A stretch of DNA of 51,239 bases from Deltaproteobacteria bacterium (GTDB lineage Bacteria; Desulfobacterota; Desulfarculia; Adiutricales; Adiutricaceae). Below, one piece after another: positions 1 to 9,188 of the stretch (the stretch's first letter is position 1; each line of letters begins with the position of its first letter). The notes under the pieces are model-generated. The model saw only the letters and a program-made list of their open reading frames with translations. It was not told where the DNA came from and did not search any database. A program made the position numbers and the translations under genes. The stretch lies in NCBI GenBank assembly GCA_031264185.1, contig JAISEL010000011.1, positions 1 through 51,239 on the forward strand, written 5' to 3'.

Positions 1-19
1 AAATTATTGTATAAATCAT

Positions 20-80
20 AGGAATAAAAAAATGGATTTTCGACCGGGTATTGGGAGATTATAATCAATACACGGTCGAT
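20..80 (-). terminator. possible terminator of the flagellar operon
   Basis: An inverted repeat (TCGACCG at 40-46 and CGGTCGA at 73-79) is followed on the minus strand by a run of seven T. It lies about 260 bases beyond the last gene of the minus-strand flagellar operon. The stem is only 7 bp and the T run is about 9 bases away, so this is weak. Confidence 0.3.
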
Positions 81-122
81 TTTAGGCTAGGATTTTTCAA
101 ATTTTAGAAGTAAAATCAATGA

Positions 123-245
123 CTTAAAGGATTCTCAGGGACGACTGAATATGCCGACAAAATCTCAACGACTCCTGCCATGGCGGCAAAGCTGACGGAT
201 CATGTCTGGACTTTTGGGGAATTGATTGAAAAAAATTATTGTTAA
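123..245 (+). pseudogene. remnant of an IS1-like transposase C-terminus
   Basis: A 40-codon open stretch ending at a TAA contains TPAMAAKLTDHVWTFGEL, which resembles the RTPAMAAGLTDHVWTLEELL-type tail that I recall from IS1-family transposases. There is no start, no catalytic DDE part and no intact element, so it is a dead fragment if the match is right. It lies between two copies of the direct repeat TCAGGGACGACT. The assignment rests on a short remembered motif. Confidence 0.35.
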
Positions 246-303
246 TACAAGGTCTACACTACCAGATTTTTGACTCGATCCAAAAAGTTTTTCAGGGACG
301 ACT
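135..303. repeat. 12-bp direct repeat flanking the transposase scrap
   Basis: TCAGGGACGACT occurs at 135-146 and again at 292-303. The spacing (157 bp) and the transposase scrap between them suggest debris of an element or of a small repeat, but neither terminal inverted repeats nor a target duplication could be defined. Confidence 0.5.
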
Positions 304-340
304 AGCTTCTTTCTAAAAATTATTTCTACCCCCTTGGCTT

Positions 341-1795
341 CTATCGTCTCTTCAGCAAGCTGATTTGAACGTAGGTCAGGACCGGATTTTCCGGATCATT
401 ATGGAAAGCATCCAGATTATTTAAAGTGGACAGCAGATTAGCCTGCAGCTGCCGTCGTTCATCCAAATCATTTAAGATTGTTGGCGGCATGGACTTGGTC
501 ACGCGGAAAATCAGATCCCGGATGACGATATTTTCGTTTTTGATTACATCCACCGCCAAATCGTCTTGATAGTGAAGAATAATCTCCATCTCCGCCACTA
601 CTTTGTCCGGCTCCGATTCCTGGCCCAGACTGATATAAAACCGCTCTAAGGGATAAACTCCGGGAACCTTTTCCCGAGTTGAGGCCAGATCGTCCATAAT
701 GACTAATGATTCAGCCTGAACAGGAACTTCCGGTTTATTAAAGAATATCTTGTACACGCCAAAACCCAGTCCGGTCAGAGCCACAGCGATGACGCCGATA
801 AAAATGCCCAGTTTATACCTGGAAACTTTGACGACTTGGTGAGTGCTGTCAACAGGGGGCAGCGGAACATCTTCAGCGGCAGCCCCGGCCTGAACCGGGG
901 CTTCTTCCGGAAGACGGGTGGCCTCGGGGCTTAAGTTATCAGCTTCCCTTTTGGCTTCATCAAAAATCCCGTCCAGATCCAGTTCCACTTTCTTAGGAAC
1001 ATTTTCATCTTCAGTATCAGCCAAACTTTTCAGAAATTCGTCTCTGTTCTGATCGTCGGCCGGAGAATCTGAAGGCGCTGCCTCTTTTCTCTCCGAGGCC
1101 GGCTGGTCCGTTTTTTGGTCGCTTTTCTCAGCGCCGGATTCGGACTCCACCCCCTGAATATCAAAATCACTGTCCGCCTCATCGGCTGAACCGGACGCCT
1201 GTTCCGCCGGACTGACTTCCACTTCAGTTATCTCATCATCCGGAATTGTCGGGGCGACCATAGAGTCCAAGGAGTCATCAGCCTTTAGCGGCTGGTTCCG
1301 GGCGGCTTGGGACGGAGCCGGTTCTTCCTCCGCTGCCGCTGCAGCAGGCGATGCGTCCCAGGAGTCATCAGGCTGGGATATTTGAGGCGGGGCCTCCTGA
1401 GCTGAAAGCTCATTGCCCCCGCTTGCTTCATTGGGCGCTTCATAAGCCTCATCCTCCGCTTCCAGGGGCGAGAGATCTAAGAACTCATCACTGTCCTCAC
1501 CAAAGCCTTCATCAAAATCCCCGCTGCTCTGAGTCGCTTTTCCGGCTTCCGGAGCCGGCGGCGGCAGCTCTGACCAGTCGGGAAGTTCGTCGGTTACAGC
1601 GTCGAAGGAGTCATCAGGAGCTTTTTCAGGGGTTCCGGGCTGGGCGGGAACCCGCTCAGACGTTTCAGAAACAGCCTTTTCCCCTGTCCCGGCAGCGGCG
1701 GGCGGCGGGATATCATCCCAGTCATCGGCATTGGGATCTAAAGGCAGACTGTCCCAGTCGTCAATGATTTCGGGTTTTTCAGGGCTGTCAGCCAA
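341..1795 (-). CDS. FliL-like membrane protein with a long acidic N-terminal region
   Basis: The protein has 484 residues. Residues 1 to about 320 are acidic, low-complexity and probably disordered, with repeated DDWD/DSWD/DSLD motifs and a DEFLDL motif. A single membrane segment lies at about 327-352. The last 130 residues (PLERFYISLGQ..., then alternating beta and helix ending at YVQISLLKRR) resemble the periplasmic domain of FliL, which in the family surrounds the stator next to the MS ring. It is the last gene of the flagellar operon, 32 bases after fliA, and a true fliL is already present upstream (12768-13403). The FliL relationship is inferred from domain layout and motif pattern. The acidic tail would face the cytoplasm; its role is unknown. 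Confidence 0.6.
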   Translation of the reverse strand: MADSPEKPEIIDDWDSLPLDPNADDWDDIPPPAAAGTGEKAVSETSERVPAQPGTPEKAPDDSFDAVTDELPDWSELPPPAPEAGKATQSSGDFDEGFGEDSDEFLDLSPLEAEDEAYEAPNEASGGNELSAQEAPPQISQPDDSWDASPAAAAAEEEPAPSQAARNQPLKADDSLDSMVAPTIPDDEITEVEVSPAEQASGSADEADSDFDIQGVESESGAEKSDQKTDQPASERKEAAPSDSPADDQNRDEFLKSLADTEDENVPKKVELDLDGIFDEAKREADNLSPEATRLPEEAPVQAGAAAEDVPLPPVDSTHQVVKVSRYKLGIFIGVIAVALTGLGFGVYKIFFNKPEVPVQAESLVIMDDLASTREKVPGVYPLERFYISLGQESEPDKVVAEMEIILHYQDDLAVDVIKNENIVIRDLIFRVTKSMPPTILNDLDERRQLQANLLSTLNNLDAFHNDPENPVLTYVQISLLKRR

Positions 1796-1827
1796 TTTCC
1801 GTCCCCTTCTGCCCGGCTGGCCTAATT

Positions 1828-2625
1828 TCAGCTCTGGCCTACGGACTCAAAATATCTGTTAATGAAGCCGCGCAGACGGATGACACTTTTTGTATGCAGC
1901 TGGCTTATCCTTGATTCGGTGAATCCCATGATCTGCCCGATTTCCTTCATGGTCATCTCTTCATGGTAATAAAGAGTGACGACCATTTTCTCCCGATCCG
2001 GCAAAGTATCAATCCCTTTTATCAAAACCTTCCTGACCTCTTCCTGGCCCAAAACAGTCAAGGCGTCAGGTGAGCTTTCATCGGCTAAGATGTTATAAAT
2101 ATCCGCATGCTCTTTAGCGTGTCCCGGAGTGTCCAGCTTGAAAGCCTCAAGGTCCAGCATGTTAACCATATAAACTTCATCAAGCTGATGAAGATATTCG
2201 CCGATGCTGAGCCCCATGGCCTCAGCCGACTCTTCATCAGACGGCGGACGGCCCAGCTCCCCTTCCAAACGCCGCCACAGCCTTTCCAGCTCATTGGTCT
2301 TACGCCGGACTGTCCTGGGCACCCAGTCCATATTCCGCAGATCGTCCAGCATGGCGCCTTTAACGCGGAATTCGGCGTAGGTTTTAAACATAATCCCCCG
2401 TTCGGGGTCGAATTTGTCAATGGCGTCAATCAGGCCCAGAACCCCGGAAGAGATGAGATCTTCCTTGTTGACATGGGCCGGCAGACGTGACGACAGCCGA
2501 TCGGCTATGTAATTGATCAAAGGCGCGTACTGTTCAACGTACTTAGTACGTTCCTCAGCGGACAAACCGTGCCACTGACCTTTTTCCACCTGTCCGTTAG
2601 GCCCATATGTGGAATTGACGGTCAT
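1828..2625 (-). CDS. fliA: flagellar sigma factor 28 (FliA)
   Basis: This 265-residue protein has normal FliA length and all sigma-70-family regions: region 2 near LINYIADRLSSRLP...DLISSGVLGLIDAIDKFDPERG, then KTYAEFRVKGAMLDDLRNMDWVPR, region 3, and a C-terminal region 4 helix-turn-helix (MTMKEIGQIMGFTESRISQLHTKSVIRLR). It directs RNA polymerase to late flagellar promoters such as the GCCGATAA-type site seen at 50489-50496. Its ATG overlaps the flhG stop (TGATG), so the two are translationally coupled. No FlgM anti-sigma gene is visible in this window. Confidence 0.95.
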   Translation of the reverse strand: MTVNSTYGPNGQVEKGQWHGLSAEERTKYVEQYAPLINYIADRLSSRLPAHVNKEDLISSGVLGLIDAIDKFDPERGIMFKTYAEFRVKGAMLDDLRNMDWVPRTVRRKTNELERLWRRLEGELGRPPSDEESAEAMGLSIGEYLHQLDEVYMVNMLDLEAFKLDTPGHAKEHADIYNILADESSPDALTVLGQEEVRKVLIKGIDTLPDREKMVVTLYYHEEMTMKEIGQIMGFTESRISQLHTKSVIRLRGFINRYFESVGQS

Positions 2626-3482
2626 CAGTCCACCTTCCGCTGGCTGGCCACTAAGCGGTTCAGGAATAAGACCAGTCCCCCTCCCCCGAATTCCGGCGGG
2701 GTTTTATGAACCAAATAACGGGCCAGTTCAGCAATCTTAACGGAAGCTTCGGAATTGGGATCATTCAGAAAAAACGGCTTCTGACTGCGGACCGAGTTGG
2801 GCACAGCCTCGTCATAGGGAACAAAGCCGACAAGATCCAAAGAAACTTTGGAGAGGTACAGACCGGCCACATTGCTGATCAGTTCGAATATGGCCCTGGC
2901 CTCCTTAGAGCCCGGAACCATGTTAGGAAGAATATAGAACTGGTTTTGATCGTGCTCAGTGCTCAGGGCTTTAATCAGAGCGTAAGCGTCGGTTAAGGAA
3001 GTGGGCTCGTTAGTAACGACCACTATATGTTCCTGAGCCACCAGATTGAAAAATATGACATTGGGTCCGATGCCGGCCGCCGTATCTATTAAGAGAAAAT
3101 CCAGCTCTTCCTGCCACTCTTCAAACTCAGAAATTAATCGGGCCTTCTGGGACTCGCTTATTTCGTTCAATTCCAGAATTCCGCTGGCGGCCGGCAGAAT
3201 CTGAATTCCCAAAGGACCTTTCAGGATGATCTCCTTTAAGGTCTTGTCGCCCTTAAGCCAATCGTGGATAGTATGCTTGGTCCGGACACCCAGCAGAACA
3301 TCGGTGTTGGCCAGGCCCAGATCGGCATCCCAGATAAGGATCTTTTTCCCCATAGCCGCCAGGGCCAGAGCCAATGACAAAGTCAGATTACTTTTGCCCA
3401 CTCCGCCTTTACCGCTGGAGACAGCCATAACCCGGACAGGTTTCACCTCTGGCCTGTTTTTCGCCGGTTTCGAAACGCTCAT
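2625..3482 (-). CDS. flhG: MinD-like ATPase FlhG (flagellar number regulator)
   Basis: This 285-residue ParA/MinD-family ATPase has the deviant Walker A motif SSGKGGVGKSN at about residues 22-32, the DADLGLANTD switch and the DFLLIDTAAGIG Walker B region. FlhG proteins limit the number and place of flagella by acting on FlhF and on the C-ring. It sits directly after flhF (3-base gap) and overlaps fliA by one base, the usual order in polar-flagellated proteobacteria. The C-terminus ends in a basic, hydrophobic stretch (LVLFLNRLVASQRKVD) that could be the membrane-targeting helix. Confidence 0.92.
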   Translation of the reverse strand: MSVSKPAKNRPEVKPVRVMAVSSGKGGVGKSNLTLSLALALAAMGKKILIWDADLGLANTDVLLGVRTKHTIHDWLKGDKTLKEIILKGPLGIQILPAASGILELNEISESQKARLISEFEEWQEELDFLLIDTAAGIGPNVIFFNLVAQEHIVVVTNEPTSLTDAYALIKALSTEHDQNQFYILPNMVPGSKEARAIFELISNVAGLYLSKVSLDLVGFVPYDEAVPNSVRSQKPFFLNDPNSEASVKIAELARYLVHKTPPEFGGGGLVLFLNRLVASQRKVD

Positions 3483-3485
3483 TGC

Positions 3486-4691
3486 TCAACCTTCCTCCAG
3501 TGGGGGCCGCAGCCACAAATCCAGGAACTTATCAGCCTGGGCCGGAATAAAATCTTCCGGGATTCTGGGGCCGGTGGAAAAGAAACCCAAAGCGGGACTC
3601 ACCTTTATGAATAGATTCAGTAAGCTGCCTAAAGTCCGGGTCTCGTCAAGTTTGGTCAGGACCAGACCCCAGAGATCCGGTCCTGCGGTCCTTTGATAAA
3701 TGTCGATCAGATCTTCGCTTTTGAGGTTAGCCGGCAGAACCAGAAGAGTCTGGGCCTCGGCACCTTCCAAAAGAGCCGATTTACGGTCTCCTAAAAAATC
3801 CCTGGTGGATGTATCCACCAAAATCAGATCGGCTGACCCGAAAATCTCCCTGGCTTCGTCAAATTCGGCCCGGCTCTGGCAGGCTTTAACCCCCATGCCC
3901 ATAATCCGGGCGTACTGGGCCAGCTGTCCGGCGGCTCCGAGCTTGAGGGTGTCCAGAGTAATGGCGGCGGTTTTGAGAGCCCTTTTCTGAGCCAGAGCCG
4001 CCAGTTTCACCAGAACCGTCGTTTTGCCCGAACCGCTGGGACCCAGTATCGCTAAAATCCTGGGCAATGCCCCTTCCCGGCATTTTACCAGAGGCCGGAC
4101 CGTCTGGCGTAATTGGCTGAGAAGATCCCCGCCCCAGGCCGCTGAACTTTCGGCCGCCTTTTCCGCCAGATCCCTGGCCAGTTCGGGCTCTAAGGAGGTT
4201 TTTAAAAGGCAGCGGTATAATTTTATCAGTTCAGCCTGATCCCGCCATTTCTCGGACAGGCTCTGGCGGTGAGCCAGATTCAGGATCAGTTCCCGGATCT
4301 CCTTAATCCCGGAATTTACGGTCTCTTTCAGTTCGGCCTTTAAACCGGCTCCCTCTTCGGCCTCTGAATTTGATTTCGCTTTCCTGCTTTCCCGGACAGC
4401 TTTCTGGTAAGCCTTAAAGCCGGTCCCGGGCGGAGTTCCGGGGGAAACAGGCCTGGCCGTTTCCGGGGATGGCGCCGGTTTTCCGGACTGGCAGCCCGGT
4501 TCGGGGATGTCCGGCGGTTTTTCCCTGTCATTTTCCGGCAGATCCTCTTCCCTGACGCCGGCGGTCACCTCCGCCCAGCCGTTTTCCGGGTTCTCCCGCT
4601 GAGACAGTATGACCGCGCCCATCCCGAACTCCAGCTTAATCTGCTGAATTACCTCGGGCAGCGACTTGGCGGTGAACCTTTTAATCCGCAT
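3486..4691 (-). CDS. flhF: SRP-like GTPase FlhF (flagellar placement)
   Basis: This 401-residue protein has an N-terminal B domain starting MRIKRFTAKSLPEVIQQIK, a Pro-rich linker (about 50-100), an N domain and a SIMIBI GTPase domain. G1 is GPSGSGKTT (217-225), the G2-equivalent is DTLKLGA (247-253), G4 is TKLDE. G3 reads DTSTRD (293-298) where DTAGR is usual. FlhF normally marks the cell pole for flagellum assembly and works with FlhG. It overlaps the end of flhA by 11 bases. The changed G3 suggests altered GTP hydrolysis; this is inference. Confidence 0.93.
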   Translation of the reverse strand: MRIKRFTAKSLPEVIQQIKLEFGMGAVILSQRENPENGWAEVTAGVREEDLPENDREKPPDIPEPGCQSGKPAPSPETARPVSPGTPPGTGFKAYQKAVRESRKAKSNSEAEEGAGLKAELKETVNSGIKEIRELILNLAHRQSLSEKWRDQAELIKLYRCLLKTSLEPELARDLAEKAAESSAAWGGDLLSQLRQTVRPLVKCREGALPRILAILGPSGSGKTTVLVKLAALAQKRALKTAAITLDTLKLGAAGQLAQYARIMGMGVKACQSRAEFDEAREIFGSADLILVDTSTRDFLGDRKSALLEGAEAQTLLVLPANLKSEDLIDIYQRTAGPDLWGLVLTKLDETRTLGSLLNLFIKVSPALGFFSTGPRIPEDFIPAQADKFLDLWLRPPLEEG

Positions 4692-6885
4692 AGCTGAAAT
4701 TGACCTCGCCGATGATCTTCAAACGGGTAGTCCCGGTCAGTTCCGAGTGGCTTAAAACAACCAGATTTTCAATGAAACGCTCGGTCAGTTTTCTTAAAAA
4801 ACGTCTGATCATGGGCGAACACAGGACCACCGGCTGAAGATTCTGACTGGTCAGCTGCGGCAGGGCATTGGAAATAGCTGTAACGATGCGCTGCCCGGTG
4901 TCGGGATCCAAAGAAAGATAAGCCCCCCTTTCGGTTTCATTGATGGAGCGGGCCATGGCTTCTTCAATATCCTGCCCGATAGTTAAAATAGGCAGTTCTC
5001 CGGAGGTGGTCACATAAGCGCGGATTATGCTTCTGGCCAGACGCTGCCGGACAAACTCAGTTAAAAGATCCGTATCTCTGGTCAAAGCCGCGTGATCGGC
5101 CAAATCTTCCAAAATGGAAGGCATGTCCCGGACCGAGACCCGTTCTTTAAGCAAATTCTGCAGGACCTTTTGGATCTGGCCCAAAGTCAGAAGACTGGGA
5201 ACCAGTTCTTCGATCACTTTGTCATTGGACTGGGAGACGCCGTCCAGCAGTTTCTGGACATCCTGGCGGCTTAAAAGCTCGTCGGCGTGCTTACGGACGA
5301 CTTCGGTCAGATGAGTGGCCATAACCGAGGCCAGATCCACCACTGTCCAGCCCGAATGCTGGGCCTCGTCCTTGCGCTCATCCGGAATCCACAGAGCCGG
5401 AAGTCCGAAGGCCGGCTCATATGTGGTGATCCCGTTTATGGATTTGCGGGCGTCACCCGGATTCATGGCCAGCTGATGGCCGATCATCATTTCGGCTCTG
5501 GCCACTTCGGTGCCTTTGATTAAAATGGCGTACTCGCCGGGTCTGAGCTGGAGATTATCCCGGACATGCATGGGCGGAACGATAAAGCCCGACTCCAGAG
5601 CAAACTGGCGCCGGATGGACCTGATCCTCTCCAGAAGCTCGCCGCCCTGCTCGTCGTCGACCAGAGGGATAAGGCCGTAACCCACTTCCAGTTCCAGAAC
5701 GTCAAGAGGCAGCAGAGCCTCCACCTTTTCCAGAGGCGGCGGAGCGGCGGAGGCCGGCGGCGCTCCGGGCGGCGAGGCGGTTAAAGGTCCCAGGGACTGG
5801 CCGCCCGGAGGACTGCCCGGCGGGCTGCCGGACGGAGAAGAGGCGGATCCGGAGGCCGGACCTTTACCCCGGGCGCCTAAAATTTCGGCTATTTTCCGGC
5901 GGCGGTACAAGGCGTAGGAAATCGACAAAATAACCAGGCCGGTCAGCCCGAAGGCAACGGTCGGCAGTCCCGGCAATAAGCCCAGAAAAAAGACCACGCC
6001 GCCGGACAGAGCCAGGGCCTCGGGCTTTAAAGTGAACTGGGAGGCGAACTCCCGGCTCATGGTTGATTCCGAACCGGCCCGGCTGACAATAATGCCGGCG
6101 GCGGTGGAGATCATAAGAGAGGGCAGCTGACTGACCAGACCGTCGCCGACAGTCATAATGGTGTAAGTGGTCGCCGCCTGAGCCGGAGCCATGCCCAGCT
6201 GAAGGACGCCGATAATAAAGCCGCCGATGATATTTATTAAGGTGATTAAAATGCCGGCAATGGCATCGCCCCGGACAAACTTGGAGGCGCCGTCCATGGC
6301 TCCGTAAAAATCAGCCTCCCTGGCAATGACTTCCCGCCGGGCTTTAGCCTCGGCTTCCTGAATCAGGCCGGCGGCCAGATCGGCGTCAATGGCCATCTGC
6401 TTGCCGGGCATCGCATCCAAAGTGAAACGGGCCGCCACTTCGGCGATACGTCCGGAACCTTTGGTGATGACCATAAAGTTAATGATGACCAGGATAATAA
6501 AAATTATGATGCCGACTACATAATTGCCGCCGACCACGAAATTGCCGAAAGCCTCAATGACTTCCCCGGCCGCGTTCGTTCCTTTGTCGCCGTTAAGCAG
6601 AATCAGACGGGTGGAGGCTATGTTTAAGGCCAGACGGAAGAGAGTCAGAATTAAAAGCAAAGAAGGAAAAACTGAAAAATCCAGCGGCTTTAAGGTATAG
6701 AGGGCAGTCAGCAAAACGATGACGGACATGGTTACGTTGAAGGTCAGCAGAAGGTCCATGGCGCTGGTGGGCAGAGGGAAGAGGAAGACCAGAATAATCC
6801 CCACCACCCCAAGGCCCATGATGATATCGCCGGCCCCTTTGTTGGTTATGCGCTGGCCCCACCTGGCTAAAAAACCGTCAGCCAC
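4681..6885 (-). CDS. flhA: flagellar export gate protein FlhA
   Basis: This 734-residue FHIPEP-family protein has about eight hydrophobic segments in the first 330 residues, including the conserved cytoplasmic FHIPEP loop (VTKGSGRIAEVAARFTLDAMPGKQMAIDADL). A Gly/Ser/Pro-rich linker of about 45 residues (near 340-385) leads to the large cytoplasmic domain. FlhA forms the nonameric ring of the flagellar type III export gate and docks export chaperones. The linker is longer and lower in complexity than is typical. It overlaps flhB by 8 bases and flhF by 11. Confidence 0.97.
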   Translation of the reverse strand: MADGFLARWGQRITNKGAGDIIMGLGVVGIILVFLFPLPTSAMDLLLTFNVTMSVIVLLTALYTLKPLDFSVFPSLLLILTLFRLALNIASTRLILLNGDKGTNAAGEVIEAFGNFVVGGNYVVGIIIFIILVIINFMVITKGSGRIAEVAARFTLDAMPGKQMAIDADLAAGLIQEAEAKARREVIAREADFYGAMDGASKFVRGDAIAGILITLINIIGGFIIGVLQLGMAPAQAATTYTIMTVGDGLVSQLPSLMISTAAGIIVSRAGSESTMSREFASQFTLKPEALALSGGVVFFLGLLPGLPTVAFGLTGLVILSISYALYRRRKIAEILGARGKGPASGSASSPSGSPPGSPPGGQSLGPLTASPPGAPPASAAPPPLEKVEALLPLDVLELEVGYGLIPLVDDEQGGELLERIRSIRRQFALESGFIVPPMHVRDNLQLRPGEYAILIKGTEVARAEMMIGHQLAMNPGDARKSINGITTYEPAFGLPALWIPDERKDEAQHSGWTVVDLASVMATHLTEVVRKHADELLSRQDVQKLLDGVSQSNDKVIEELVPSLLTLGQIQKVLQNLLKERVSVRDMPSILEDLADHAALTRDTDLLTEFVRQRLARSIIRAYVTTSGELPILTIGQDIEEAMARSINETERGAYLSLDPDTGQRIVTAISNALPQLTSQNLQPVVLCSPMIRRFLRKLTERFIENLVVLSHSELTGTTRLKIIGEVNFSYAD

Positions 6886-7948
6886 GTTTCTTCCTTCCCT
6901 TGACCCTGTAGATGTAACTTAGAACTTCTGCCACGGCTTTATAGAATTCGGCCGGAATGACCTGCCCGACTTCCACTGCCCGGTAGAGGGCCTGAGCTAA
7001 AGGCTTGTTCTCCACAACGGGCACTTTGGCTTCTCTGGCAATATCCTTGATGCGCTGGGCCATAAGATCCTGACCCTTAGCCACCACCACCGGAGCCGGG
7101 GCCTGGGACTGATCGTAGACTAAAGCCACGGCAAAATGGGTGGGGTTGGTTATGACCACATCAGCGTTGGGCACCTCATTCAGCTGCCGCTTTTTGCTGG
7201 CCTCCTTCTGGGCCTGGCGGATCTTGCTTTTGATTAAAGGATCGCCTTCAATCTGCTTATACTCATCTTTGACTTCCTGCTTAGTCATCTTCATATCCTG
7301 CATGAACTGCCAGCGCTGGTAGCCGTAATCCATGACAGCCAGAATCAGAAGAAGAAGGCAGGTTTTAAAAAATATCTCCACGGATATGGACAGGACCAGC
7401 TGGCCGATGGCCGCTGCATTCATATCCACCATCAGGACAAATTCCTCCAAATGATCGCGGATGACCAGATAACCCATCAAAAAGATAACGGTCATCTTAA
7501 AAATGCTTTTTATGCAGTCGACAACAGTTCTGATCTTGAACATCCGGCCGAAGCCGCTGATAAAGTTAAGCTTGTCCAGCTTGGGGACCAGAGAAGAACT
7601 CACGACCATAAAACCGCCCAGCTGGTAGATATTGACAGCCACTCCGGCCGCCAGTACTCCTAAAGCCAGGGGCAGAATCAATATGAGGCTCTCCTTAAAA
7701 AGCAGTCTCGAAAGTTCCAGAAAATCAACTTCATGGCCGTTGGCGGCGGCCATCGTGAAGATGTGCCGGTAAACCCCCACGACCCTGTCCCAGCCTATCG
7801 GTCCCAAAATAACCAGTAAAAAGCCGGCCGCCAGCAAAACCACGGCGGCCGTGATTTCCTGGCTTTTAGGAACCTGACCTTTGAGGCGGGCCTGATTGAG
7901 CTTGTGCCCGGTGGCCTCTTCGGTTTTTTCGCCGGCGTCTTCGCTCAA
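6878..7948 (-). CDS. flhB: flagellar export switch protein FlhB
   Basis: This 356-residue protein has an N-terminal acidic start (MSEDAGEKTEEAT), four hydrophobic segments and a cytoplasmic C domain with the autocleavage motif NPTH at 268-271. FlhB switches export specificity from rod/hook to filament subunits after self-cleavage at that motif. It overlaps fliR by 4 bases and flhA by 8, so translation is coupled. Confidence 0.97.
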   Translation of the reverse strand: MSEDAGEKTEEATGHKLNQARLKGQVPKSQEITAAVVLLAAGFLLVILGPIGWDRVVGVYRHIFTMAAANGHEVDFLELSRLLFKESLILILPLALGVLAAGVAVNIYQLGGFMVVSSSLVPKLDKLNFISGFGRMFKIRTVVDCIKSIFKMTVIFLMGYLVIRDHLEEFVLMVDMNAAAIGQLVLSISVEIFFKTCLLLLILAVMDYGYQRWQFMQDMKMTKQEVKDEYKQIEGDPLIKSKIRQAQKEASKKRQLNEVPNADVVITNPTHFAVALVYDQSQAPAPVVVAKGQDLMAQRIKDIAREAKVPVVENKPLAQALYRAVEVGQVIPAEFYKAVAEVLSYIYRVKGRKKRG

Positions 7949-8751
7949 GGGGCACTTCCTGTCCTGAAAGGAGACAGCATATCCAGGACCCTGGTCAGAG
8001 CTTCCTGGGCTTCAAAAAGGCCCTGACCTACAAGCCGGGGCCAGAAATCCATGGAAAAACCGATTAAGGCCAACCCGGCCAGAATATACAAAGGCATGCC
8101 CACAAAGAGAACCTGCATCTGAGGGACAGCCTTGGCCACAATGCCGAAAGAGACCTTGACGCAGAAAAGAAGTCCCACAACCGGGGCGGCAATCTTGATG
8201 GAAAGTATATACATCCGGCCGGCAGCCTTCATAACTTCGGTGAAAATCTCCGGCCGGCCGGCCACCAAAAAACCCACCGGAGCCACCTGAAAACTGTCCG
8301 CCAAAGCGTTCAGAACCAAATAATGGCCGTTGGCAAACAGAAAAATCAAAACGAACAGGATGTAGACCATCCTGGAAACAATGGGCACCTGGGTTCCGCT
8401 CTGGGGATCCATCAGGTTAACCATGGTCATGCTCATCTGAAAACTTAAATATTCACCGGCTAAGTTGGCCGTCTCCAGAACCAGCCGGACCAGGGTAGCC
8501 AGGACGAGACCTATGATCAGCTCCCCGATGCCCAGGACAGCCATGTCCCAGAGGTTCATGGGCATCATTTCAGCTCTGTAGCTGACTAAAGGAGCGATAA
8601 CCAGGGCCAGGGTCAGAGCCAGAGCGACCTTGGCCTCAGTGACGATATTGGGGCTGCCCAGAATAGGCGCCATGGCCACCACTGTGGCCAGCCGGATAAA
8701 GACCAGGACAAAGGCGCAAAACTCATCGGCATTTATGACCGGAGCTCCCAT
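7945..8751 (-). CDS. fliR: flagellar export gate protein FliR
   Basis: This 268-residue, highly hydrophobic protein has the FliR family layout (six membrane segments) and motifs such as VVAMAPILGSPNIVTEAKVALALTLA near the start. With FliP and FliQ it forms the export gate core inside the MS ring. The gene lies 24 bases after fliQ and shares an ATGA overlap with flhB. Confidence 0.95.
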   Translation of the reverse strand: MGAPVINADEFCAFVLVFIRLATVVAMAPILGSPNIVTEAKVALALTLALVIAPLVSYRAEMMPMNLWDMAVLGIGELIIGLVLATLVRLVLETANLAGEYLSFQMSMTMVNLMDPQSGTQVPIVSRMVYILFVLIFLFANGHYLVLNALADSFQVAPVGFLVAGRPEIFTEVMKAAGRMYILSIKIAAPVVGLLFCVKVSFGIVAKAVPQMQVLFVGMPLYILAGLALIGFSMDFWPRLVGQGLFEAQEALTRVLDMLSPFRTGSAP

Positions 8752-8775
8752 AATCCTTTTCCGCAGTCCCCTGAA

Positions 8776-9090
8776 TTACAGTCCGGAAGGCAAAAGCCCC
8801 GGGGTCGCCAATCCTTCAGCCGCCCTGATCCACTCCGGAAAATGGAGCAAAATATTTTCCGTATACTCGCTTAATTTTTCCAAAAGCCAGGGCCCGGCCA
8901 GAACTAAAACCAAAGAAATGCAGACTATTTTGGGAATAAACTGCAGGGTCATTTCCTGGATTTGCGTGGTGGCCTGGAAAACGCTGACCATCAGACCTAT
9001 AACGAGACCTACCAGAAGCATAGGCAGAGACAGGGTTAAAATCAGCTCCATCGCCCGGCGGCCGAAATCAATAATAAACTCTGTTGTCAA
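8776..9090 (-). CDS. fliQ: flagellar export gate protein FliQ
   Basis: This 104-residue protein has two membrane hairpin helices and the FliQ hallmark FQATTQIQEMTLQFIPKI. FliQ copies wrap the FliP/FliR core of the export gate. It is slightly longer than the usual 89 or so residues because of a C-terminal extension (PEWIRAAEGLATPGLLPSGL). A 98-base gap separates it from fliP; I saw no gene or obvious promoter there. Confidence 0.95.
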   Translation of the reverse strand: MTTEFIIDFGRRAMELILTLSLPMLLVGLVIGLMVSVFQATTQIQEMTLQFIPKIVCISLVLVLAGPWLLEKLSEYTENILLHFPEWIRAAEGLATPGLLPSGL

Positions 9091-9188
9091 AACCCTCTCC
9101 TTTCAGTACTGCCGGAAGCTGACACCTCCATCCGCCTGAAGGCCGGATATTTACGGAGCTCCGGATAAAAAAGTTATCCCAGCCGAAG

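Noticed and set aside
1351-1767. A 138-residue plus-strand ORF inside the FliL-like gene
   Set aside because: His/Pro/Arg-rich reverse reading of the acidic low-complexity region; no support.
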